From positions 1 to 34,141 of IMG/VR virus record IMGVR_UViG_3300032282_001611: a stretch of 34,141 nucleotides of DNA; one strand, written 5' to 3'. The position numbers were made by a program, and so were the translations under genes. The DNA comes from a virus. Below are positions 21,106 to 27,478 of this stretch, piece by piece; the first letter of the stretch is position 1; every line of letters begins with the position of its first letter. The notes under the pieces are model-generated. The model searched no databases and had not been told where the DNA came from. It saw only the letters and a list, made by a program, of their open reading frames with translations.

Positions 21106-21450
21106 ATGCCATCATACACCCCAATGTTAACTGCAACCGAGTCTCGTTCTAAGTCGCGTAACGATCGTGTGATTTTTGATGAGATACGAAATATTGAATC
21201 AGCAATACTTGACGAAGTGGATGCTGGCAATTATGAAGTGGGTGTAACTGGGACCACCATGACTGATGTGGGTGCTGGTATTAGTATAGCTAGAGATTTC
21301 TATGCCACCTGGACAGCAGTTGATCAGAATCGTTCCCGTGTTGTTCAAATGAATTCGGTTATTGATTATTTCCAAAGCATTGGCTACTCAATCGAGCGCA
21401 GGCTCAATGGATCCACAGGCGATACCTTTTACTGGTATGTGGCTTGGTAA
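21106..21450 (+). CDS. Virion-type protein of aquatic T4-like phages
   Basis: A 114-residue protein 1 base after the repeat protein. It has the pattern EIRNIESAILDEVDAGNYEV...TTMTD, then MNSVIDYFQSIGYSIERRLN and TGDTFYWYVAW, which I recall as a small conserved structural protein of cyanophages. The first half is a helix with conserved glutamates, and the second half forms strands ending in aromatic residues. No catalytic residues are visible. It is the last gene of the late operon before an early-type promoter. Confidence 0.65.
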   Translation: MPSYTPMLTATESRSKSRNDRVIFDEIRNIESAILDEVDAGNYEVGVTGTTMTDVGAGISIARDFYATWTAVDQNRSRVVQMNSVIDYFQSIGYSIERRLNGSTGDTFYWYVAW

Positions 21451-21454
21451 CTGG

Positions 21455-21483
21455 TTGACACTTGTCGCAAAATCGCTTACACT
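21455..21483 (+). promoter_or_regulatory. Sigma-70-type promoter inside the late region
   Basis: TTGACA (21455-21460), 17 bp, TACACT (21478-21483). Seven bases past the -10 box is 21490, one base into the exonuclease ATG (21489). No Shine-Dalgarno precedes it. Confidence 0.7.
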
Positions 21484-21488
21484 AAGCG

Positions 21489-22160
21489 ATGATCACAATA
21501 AATCCCCCTGTAATATATCATAAACTAGAACGAATAGATAGCCCAAATGGGCGTAGGTATCTAACTCCAAACGGGGGTGATAAGTTACCTTCTGTAACAG
21601 AAATCCTTTCCAAGACTGGAGATAAGACTGCGCTGATTGAATGGCGCAAACGTGTTGGTGATGAAGAAGCCAACCGTATCTCAAAAGAATCAACAGGACT
21701 TGGTACACTTGTACACAAGCATGTTGAGAATCATATTCTAGGTGAAGAGCGTCCGGGTGGCACAAATGATGTTCGTATGTTGGCTAAAACATTAGCAGAC
21801 AATATCATTGAAAAAGGGCTAGTCGAAGTTAATGAAGTATGGGCAATGGAACAGCCATTGTATTATCCAGGATTGTATGCTGGTACAGCTGACTTGATTG
21901 GTGTATTCCGCGGCATTCCTTCAATCATGGATCACAAGACTAGCAAGCTCTTAAAGAAAGAAGAGTGGGTACAAGACTACTTCATGCAGTTATGTGCATA
22001 CGCTCTTGCCCACAATGAAGTATATGGAACCGACATCAAGCAAGGTGCTATTTTTATGGCAGCTAGAGACGGAACATATAAAACGTATGTCTTAGAAGGT
22101 ACTAAGTGGCAAGAAAGCTGTGAAGCATGGACCAGACGTGTTGAAGCCTATTACAGCTAA
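21489..22160 (+). CDS. RecB-family PD-(D/E)XK exonuclease (MGME1/Cas4-like)
   Basis: A 223-residue nuclease with the RecB-family signature: LPSVTEILS at the N-terminus, GTLVHKHVE with H76, GTAD with D135, DHKTS with D148 and K150, and QLCAYA with Q167 and Y171. Such enzymes degrade DNA ends or trim single-stranded flaps in phage recombination and host DNA breakdown; small phage members relate to mitochondrial MGME1 and lambda-type exonucleases. It has a promoter of the early/middle class although it is surrounded by late genes. Its stop TAA is part of the late promoter of the next gene. Family assignment is strong; polarity is unknown. Confidence 0.88.
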   Translation: MITINPPVIYHKLERIDSPNGRRYLTPNGGDKLPSVTEILSKTGDKTALIEWRKRVGDEEANRISKESTGLGTLVHKHVENHILGEERPGGTNDVRMLAKTLADNIIEKGLVEVNEVWAMEQPLYYPGLYAGTADLIGVFRGIPSIMDHKTSKLLKKEEWVQDYFMQLCAYALAHNEVYGTDIKQGAIFMAARDGTYKTYVLEGTKWQESCEAWTRRVEAYYS

Positions 22161-22163
22161 ATA
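22156..22163 (+). promoter_or_regulatory. Late-type promoter GCTAAATA overlapping a stop codon
   Basis: GCTAAATA includes the TAA stop of the exonuclease gene and lies 23 bases before ATG 22187. Confidence 0.65.
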
Positions 22164-22186
22164 CCTTCAGCTAGGTTAAAAAGACA

Positions 22187-22855
22187 ATGACTACAGATAC
22201 CCTAATTTCCAGGATTCAATTAAGACGCGGTAACTTTGAGGATCTTCCTATCCTTAAAGAAGGCGAGCTTGGCTATGCAATGGATAGAAAACGCCTATTC
22301 ATTGGAAATCCATCGCAGACTATAATTTCAACTGGCGACACTGATACCTATGAGTTAGATTTTCGTATCGCTCGCCCAAGTCAAATTATTGTATTAGTTG
22401 ATAATACACAAAAGACTGCTGGTGTACATTATACTGTATCTGGTACTGCATTGACTTTCAATGCACCTGCGCCAGCTCTTAACGCAGTTATTCAAGTAGG
22501 TGTTAACAATGAAATTGTATTGGATAAAGCCGATGCAATGACTGATACTTTGCCAATCTTGGCAGCAGTAATGGATAGTTTCAGTGGAATCTATTTTGAT
22601 TCCACAGTATATAATACAGCAGTAATTGATTACAGCTTCAAGGACTCATCAGGAAATATGCAAGTAGGACAAATAAGAATGATAACCAACGGAATAGATG
22701 TTAGCGTTGCAGACACAAGCAATGCCATTGGTTCTCCAACCGTATCTTTCTCAGGTGAAATAGATGGCAACGACTATTTCCGACTCAACTATACCAACAG
22801 CTCATCATCTGCTGGTACTTTCTATTACACAATAAGACTCTGGTATACACAGTGA
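22187..22855 (+). CDS. Virion protein with Mtd-N-like (phage tropism determinant) domain
   Basis: A 222-residue protein. The N-terminus SRIQLRRGNFEDLPILKEGELGYAMDRKRLFIGN is the hallmark of the major-tropism-determinant N-terminal domain found in phage receptor-binding and fibre-associated proteins (R-RG...LP.L..GE.GY..D...L.IG). The middle (TYELDFRIARPSQIIVLVDNTQ) and C-terminal beta-rich part (SFSGEIDGNDYFRLNYTNSSSS) suit a trimeric fibre or baseplate module. A late promoter precedes it and its stop overlaps the GTG of the next gene. It is likely a tail or baseplate structural protein; no hypervariable cassette or reverse transcriptase is nearby. Confidence 0.75.
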   Translation: MTTDTLISRIQLRRGNFEDLPILKEGELGYAMDRKRLFIGNPSQTIISTGDTDTYELDFRIARPSQIIVLVDNTQKTAGVHYTVSGTALTFNAPAPALNAVIQVGVNNEIVLDKADAMTDTLPILAAVMDSFSGIYFDSTVYNTAVIDYSFKDSSGNMQVGQIRMITNGIDVSVADTSNAIGSPTVSFSGEIDGNDYFRLNYTNSSSSAGTFYYTIRLWYTQ

Positions 22856-23316
22856 TCTGGGATTTACCGACTGAAGCTAGGTTGGTACTCTGGAGAAACT
22901 TTCGTAAGACACTAGAGTGGAAAGACCTACATGCTGCCGCAGAAGCTTCGGCAGAGTGGTGGTCTGAAATTCCAACACAAGATATTACTCCAAACGTATC
23001 TGCTCCATGGGCAACCGATACTTGGCCAGATCCATGGAACCTCATGGCTGACGGGCCACTTGATCATACACATACCAGTGTAGCTATAGCATATACACTA
23101 TGGATGGTAGCATTACCTGAAGACAAAGAACGTATCACGCTTGGTGTGATAAACAGCAATGAAAGACGGCAAATTTTGTTAGTAGTTGTCATAGACAACG
23201 AGCGACTTATCAATTATAATAGCGGTAAAGTAGTTGACATGAGTCAATTAGGAGGTAACGCAGAAATGCTATCAACCCATACCTACAGCACCTTTAAGAG
23301 CCGTATAAAGGCGTAG
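22852..23316 (+). CDS. Conserved-type hypothetical protein in the virion block
   Basis: A 154-residue protein with a GTG start overlapping the previous stop (GTGA). It has a tryptophan-rich N-terminal half (EWKDLHAAAEASAEWWSEIP, then WATDTWPDPWNLMADGP), followed by AIAYTLWMVALPEDK and a strand pair (RRQILLVVVIDNERLINYNSG). The DTWPDPW...IAYTL pattern recalls uncharacterised proteins beside fibre or head genes in aquatic T4-like phages. No catalytic site is seen. Translational coupling to the Mtd-N-like protein suggests joint assembly. Confidence 0.65.
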   Translation: MIWDLPTEARLVLWRNFRKTLEWKDLHAAAEASAEWWSEIPTQDITPNVSAPWATDTWPDPWNLMADGPLDHTHTSVAIAYTLWMVALPEDKERITLGVINSNERRQILLVVVIDNERLINYNSGKVVDMSQLGGNAEMLSTHTYSTFKSRIKA

Positions 23317-23335
23317 ATATAGATATGGTCGGCAT

Positions 23336-23343
23336 CGTAAATA
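23336..23343 (+). promoter_or_regulatory. Late-type promoter CGTAAATA before nrdA
   Basis: TAAATA 30 bases upstream of the first nrdA ATG, in the only intergenic gap of this block. Late control of ribonucleotide reductase would be unusual, and no convincing sigma-70 pair is visible in this gap. Confidence 0.5.
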
Positions 23344-23373
23344 CCTCATCCTCGATAGATTCAACAAGAAGAA

Positions 23374-25698
23374 ATGACCACCATGACAGATAAGAAACCA
23401 GTTAACGTATTAAAAAGAGATGGACGCAAAGAGCCACTAGACATCAATAAAATCCACATAATGGTCGAGGAAGCATGTGAGGGGCTGAGCGGCGTAAGTG
23501 TTAGCCAAATTGAAATGAACGCAGATTTGCAGTTCAACGACGGTATCACCACAGCAGATATCCAAGAGATCCTTGTACGTAGTGCTAATGATCTTATTAG
23601 CCTTGAAAAACCAAATTATCAATATGTAGCGGCCCGACTATTGCTGTACGGGCTACGCAAAGACGTATTCAACCAGTTCAATTATATTCCATTGATCGAC
23701 ATGGTCAAGAAGAATGCAGATCGTGGAGTATACGATAAGTCCATCCTTGAGGCCTATTCTATTGACGAATGGGAAACGCTAGACACGTATATCAACCACG
23801 ATAGAGATTTGCATTTTACCTATGCTGGTATGCGTCAGCTTGTAGACAAGTATTTGGTACAGGATCGTAGCAATGGTAAAATCTTTGAAACTCCGCAGTT
23901 TATGTACATGCTCATTGCCGCTACCCTCTTCCAGAAGTATCCTAAAGAAAAACGCCTAGGTTATGTGCGTCGTTACTACGATGCTATTTCAACTTTCAAG
24001 ATCAATATTCCCACCCCAGTAATGAGTGGGGTACGTACACCTATTCGTCAGTTTGCAAGTTGTGTACTTGTAGACGTAGACGACACATTGAATAGTCTGT
24101 TCAATAGCGGTACTGCGGTCGGTTACTACATTGCCCAACGTGCTGGTATTGGACTAAACTTAGGAAGGGTCCGTGCCATTGGCAGTAAAATTCGAGGAGG
24201 TGAGGTCGCTCATACCGGTGTCATCCCCTTCCTAAAAGTTTACGAAGCAGTAGTTCGTTCATGCACACAGAATGGAGTGCGTGGAGGAAGTGCTACTGTT
24301 CATTTCCCTATCTGGCATAAAGAAATTGAGGACATTGTTGTTCTTAAGAACAATAAAGGTACAGAAGATAATCGTGTGCGTAAGTTGGATTACTCTATCC
24401 AGACAAGTAAAATATTCTATGAGAGATTATTGACTGGTGGGAACATCACCCTTTTCTCGCCTCATGATGTTCCAGGCTTGTACGAAGCATTTGGTGACAA
24501 TGATAAGTTTGATGCATTGTATACCAAGTACGAAGCAGATAAGAACATTCCTAAGAAGACAGTAAATGCAATGAATCTTTTCACTGAGATCCTTAAGGAA
24601 CGTGCTGAAACAGGTCGTGTGTATCTTATGAACATGGATCATGTTAACTCACACAGTAGTTTCCTTGACAAGGTCAATATGAGTAACTTGTGTCAGGAAA
24701 TCACATTGCCAACAGAACCAATCCAGGGACTAAATGGATCAGGTGAAATCGCATTGTGTATCCTTAGTGCAGTCAACGTAGGAACATTGCGTAACCTAGA
24801 TGATCTTGAAAGCATCTGCGACCTAGCAGTACGTGCGCTTGATGAAATCATTGAGTATCAAGGTTATCCTGTTGAGGCAGCAGAACGTAGCACAAAGGCA
24901 CGTCGTAGTTTAGGTATTGGTTATATTGGGCTTGCGCATTATCTTGCCCGATTGAAGTTGTTCTATCACAGCGCAGAGGCTCCACAGGCAGTAAATCGTT
25001 TAACAGAAGCTTTCCAATATTATCTATTGAAAGCATCTGTGCAGTTGGCCAAGGAGAAAGGCCCTTGCGAATTCTTTGACCGTACAAAGTATGCACAAGG
25101 TATTCTACCAATTGACACATACAAGCGCGACGTAGATGAATTCCTTGACCCAACATTACATTATGATTGGGAGGAATTGAGAAATGAAATCAAGATCAAC
25201 GGCCTTCGCCATTCAACGCTCACGGCGCAGATGCCAAGCGAATCATCAAGTGTGGTTTCAAATGAGACAAATGGAATTGAACCGCCAAGAGCTTTCTTAT
25301 CTGTTAAGAAGTCCAAAAAAGGACCGCTCAAGCAAATAGTTCCAAGCTATCAGAGCTTGAAGAACTATTACACATTGCTGTTGGACATGCCTAGCAATGA
25401 AGGTTATTTCAAAATCGTTGCAGCCATGCAGAAATACTTTGACCAAAGCATTAGTGGTAATTGGAGTTACAATCCAACACAGTTCCCTAACAATGAAGTG
25501 CCAATGAGTGTGTTCATGAAAGACATGTTGATGACATATAAATGGGGCTGGAAGACAAGTTACTATCATAACACATATGATATGAAGAGTGACGATAGTG
25601 CCGAAGAAGCTGCCGCGGCAGCTGGCAATCCTGCACAAATTATAATCACCCCATCCAGCGACACAGGCGACGACTCCTGTGATGCTTGCACCATTTAA
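23374..25698 (+). CDS. nrdA: Ribonucleoside-diphosphate reductase, class Ia large (alpha) subunit
   Basis: A 774-residue protein. It reduces ribonucleoside diphosphates to dNDPs with NrdB. It starts at ATG 23374 (23383 is an alternative with better spacing from AAGAAG). Residues about 10-100 form an ATP-cone (VLKRDGRKEPLDINKI). The catalytic residues are C230 (FASCVLV), N438/C440/E442 in SNLCQEITLP and C462 in LCILSAVN. MPSESSSVVSNETNGIEPP is the family signature. The paired tyrosines of the radical path are in SYYHNTYD, and the C-terminal redox pair is C769-D-A-C772. Downstream are nrdB and glutaredoxin, which re-reduces that pair. All activity residues are intact. Confidence 0.97.
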   Translation: MTTMTDKKPVNVLKRDGRKEPLDINKIHIMVEEACEGLSGVSVSQIEMNADLQFNDGITTADIQEILVRSANDLISLEKPNYQYVAARLLLYGLRKDVFNQFNYIPLIDMVKKNADRGVYDKSILEAYSIDEWETLDTYINHDRDLHFTYAGMRQLVDKYLVQDRSNGKIFETPQFMYMLIAATLFQKYPKEKRLGYVRRYYDAISTFKINIPTPVMSGVRTPIRQFASCVLVDVDDTLNSLFNSGTAVGYYIAQRAGIGLNLGRVRAIGSKIRGGEVAHTGVIPFLKVYEAVVRSCTQNGVRGGSATVHFPIWHKEIEDIVVLKNNKGTEDNRVRKLDYSIQTSKIFYERLLTGGNITLFSPHDVPGLYEAFGDNDKFDALYTKYEADKNIPKKTVNAMNLFTEILKERAETGRVYLMNMDHVNSHSSFLDKVNMSNLCQEITLPTEPIQGLNGSGEIALCILSAVNVGTLRNLDDLESICDLAVRALDEIIEYQGYPVEAAERSTKARRSLGIGYIGLAHYLARLKLFYHSAEAPQAVNRLTEAFQYYLLKASVQLAKEKGPCEFFDRTKYAQGILPIDTYKRDVDEFLDPTLHYDWEELRNEIKINGLRHSTLTAQMPSESSSVVSNETNGIEPPRAFLSVKKSKKGPLKQIVPSYQSLKNYYTLLLDMPSNEGYFKIVAAMQKYFDQSISGNWSYNPTQFPNNEVPMSVFMKDMLMTYKWGWKTSYYHNTYDMKSDDSAEEAAAAAGNPAQIIITPSSDTGDDSCDACTI

Positions 25699-25706
25699 GG
25701 AAAAAT

Positions 25707-26801
25707 ATGTCTACAGTATTCAATAGGAATAAAGTCGATTTCACCAAAGAAACTATGTTCTTTGGTGAACAACCCAACACACAGCGGTATGATGTATTTC
25801 GCTATCCAATCTTTGATAAGCTAACACAGCTACAGCTAGGATACTTTTGGAGACCAGAAGAAGTATCACTACAGAAAGATCGAGGCGACTACCTTGATTT
25901 CCGCGATGAGCAGAAGTTTATCTTTACTGCCAATCTTAAGTATCAAACTTTGTTAGACAGCGTACAAGGACGCGGCATCATACAGGCATTTGGACCTTAT
26001 TGTTCTTTACCAGAACTTGAAGGATGTATGAATGCATGGCAGTTCTTTGAGAACATACATAGCCGTAGTTACACGCATATCATCAAGAACATCTACAGCA
26101 ATCCAAGCGAGGTGTTTGATACTATCCTTGACGATGAAAAAATCGTAGCACGTGCTAAATCGGTTACTGAAGCATACGATAATTTCATTGAATATGCACG
26201 TAGATGGGAAGTTACAGGAAAAGGCGACGAGCGTATGTTGCGCAAGTTGTTGTTCCTTGCTATGATGAATGTCAACGCACTAGAAGGACTTCGCTTCTAT
26301 GTATCATTTGCATGTACCTTTGCATTTGGTGAATTGAAGAAGATGGAAGGTTCAGCAAAGATTGTTAGTCTTATTGCACGTGATGAAACACAACATTTGG
26401 CTATCAGCCAACACATCATCAAGAACTGGCAAAAAGGAGATGATCCTATCATGCTAGAAGTGATGAAAGAATGTGAAAACGAAGTTTACGAAATCTATCG
26501 TAAAGTCGTTGACGAAGAAAAAGATTGGGCTAATTACTTGTTCAGCCGAGGAGCAATCGTTGGACTCAACGAAAAGCTCATGCACTCATATATTGAGTAT
26601 ATGGCCAATCGTCGACTGAAGGCGTTGAACTACAATGAAATTTATGAGCGTAGATCAGACAATCCGCTGCCATGGATGCAACACTGGTTGAGTTCCAAGG
26701 GTCTGCAAAACGCCCCACAGGAAACAGAGATTGAGAGTTATATCGTTGGCGGCATCAAGCAAGACATAACCGCAGACACATTTGCGGGATTCAAACTTTA
26801 A
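25707..26801 (+). CDS. nrdB: Ribonucleoside-diphosphate reductase, class Ia small (beta) subunit
   Basis: A 364-residue di-iron/tyrosyl-radical subunit. ATG 25707 follows TAAGGA at the nrdA stop. Metal ligands and radical tyrosine are all present, at almost the same numbers as in E. coli: D84 (TLLDS), E115 and H118 with Y122 (FFENIHSRSYTHII), E193 (NALEGLRF), then E227 and H230 (IARDETQH). The C-terminal end (TADTFAGFKL) can dock into NrdA. The classic E. coli/T4-type sequence argues for a tyrosyl-radical enzyme. It is 8 bases from nrdA and 12 from glutaredoxin, in one operon. Confidence 0.97.
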   Translation: MSTVFNRNKVDFTKETMFFGEQPNTQRYDVFRYPIFDKLTQLQLGYFWRPEEVSLQKDRGDYLDFRDEQKFIFTANLKYQTLLDSVQGRGIIQAFGPYCSLPELEGCMNAWQFFENIHSRSYTHIIKNIYSNPSEVFDTILDDEKIVARAKSVTEAYDNFIEYARRWEVTGKGDERMLRKLLFLAMMNVNALEGLRFYVSFACTFAFGELKKMEGSAKIVSLIARDETQHLAISQHIIKNWQKGDDPIMLEVMKECENEVYEIYRKVVDEEKDWANYLFSRGAIVGLNEKLMHSYIEYMANRRLKALNYNEIYERRSDNPLPWMQHWLSSKGLQNAPQETEIESYIVGGIKQDITADTFAGFKL

Positions 26802-26813
26802 GGAGTTACATAC

Positions 26814-27080
26814 ATGGAAATCGTTAATCAAACCAGACCAGTAGTTGAGATTTATGGCACAAAGGTTTGCCCCTATTGCGTACAGGCTAAGAGACTAGTA
26901 GGTCAAAAAGACTGGGAACTAAAAGAATACAAGGTTGATGAGCGAACCGAGCTTCGAGAGGAAATGGAAAAACGTGCTGGCCAACCAGTTCGTACAGTTC
27001 CCCAGATATTTGTCAACGGTGGTTATGTTGGCGGTTACACTGATTTTGTTGAATTCCTTGATAAGACAGAACTAGTATAA
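26814..27080 (+). CDS. Glutaredoxin
   Basis: An 88-residue glutaredoxin with active site C19-P-Y-C22 (GTKVCPYCVQAK), the cis-proline region RTVPQIFVNG (about 60-69) and the glutathione-binding GGYTDFVEF. It re-reduces the C-terminal cysteines of NrdA using glutathione and so completes the phage ribonucleotide reductase system. A strong AAGGAGT precedes the ATG. It is followed directly by a terminator, which marks the end of the nrd operon. Confidence 0.95.
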   Translation: MEIVNQTRPVVEIYGTKVCPYCVQAKRLVGQKDWELKEYKVDERTELREEMEKRAGQPVRTVPQIFVNGGYVGGYTDFVEFLDKTELV

Positions 27081-27098
27081 GCAGTAATATACTCGAGC

Positions 27099-27130
27099 AA
27101 AAAGCCCCGTTTGACCGGGGCTTTTTCTTT
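27099..27130 (+). terminator. Strong intrinsic terminator of the nrd operon
   Basis: AAAAAGCCCCG (27099-27109) pairs with CGGGGCTTTTT (27116-27126), then CTTT follows. It is a GC-rich stem with A-tract and T-run, so it can act in both directions. Confidence 0.9.
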
Positions 27131-27131
27131 G

Positions 27132-27139
27132 GTTAAATA
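27132..27139 (+). promoter_or_regulatory. Late-type promoter GTTAAATA
   Basis: TAAATA 18 bases before ATG 27158, directly after the terminator, with TTGGAGGA as ribosome-binding site. It starts the tail lysin and fibre unit. Confidence 0.7.
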
Positions 27140-27157
27140 TACAATTGGAGGAACCAC

Positions 27158-27466
27158 ATGTTTATAATTAACGTAACAAAACCTGGCGATATCGTCAGTA
27201 TCAAGCTGACCAGCAATGATGAAGTGATTGGCAAATTAGTTTCTGACGACAACGGAACATTGGTGTTAAACAAGCCGGTTGTATTAGCAATGGCACAGTC
27301 AGGACCAACCATGGTTCCTTACATGCTCACAGCTGAACCCACAGTACACGACTTTACATTCAAAGAACAGCATGTGGTACATTGTGTACCCACAGCAAAA
27401 ACTCTTGCAAGCCAATATATCCAGGGTACAACAGGCATCGTGCCTGCAGGAAATATACAGATCTAA
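27158..27466 (+). CDS. Small LSm-like conserved phage protein
   Basis: A 102-residue protein. TKPGDIVSIKLTSNDEVIGKLVSDDNGTLVLNKPVVLAM has the strand spacing of an Sm/LSm-like barrel. A PYMLTAEP segment and a conserved-looking ASQYIQGTTGI near the C-terminus follow. I recall the same sequence pattern as a frequent uncharacterised protein of aquatic T4-like phages. It opens the late unit that contains the multi-domain lysin (12 bases downstream). Assembly of a small ring in the baseplate or RNA binding are both possible; neither is shown. Confidence 0.65.
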   Translation: MFIINVTKPGDIVSIKLTSNDEVIGKLVSDDNGTLVLNKPVVLAMAQSGPTMVPYMLTAEPTVHDFTFKEQHVVHCVPTAKTLASQYIQGTTGIVPAGNIQI

Positions 27467-27478
27467 GGACTAACCTAG

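Noticed and set aside
22187-22855. Diversity-generating retroelement target (Mtd)
   Set aside because: Only the Mtd N-terminal-like motif is present. There is no template repeat, no reverse transcriptase and no C-lectin variable region.
23234-23261. TTGACA in the gene before nrdA as an early nrdA promoter
   Set aside because: The matching -10 at 16-18 bp is poor (TAACGC), so it does not stand out from coding sequence.
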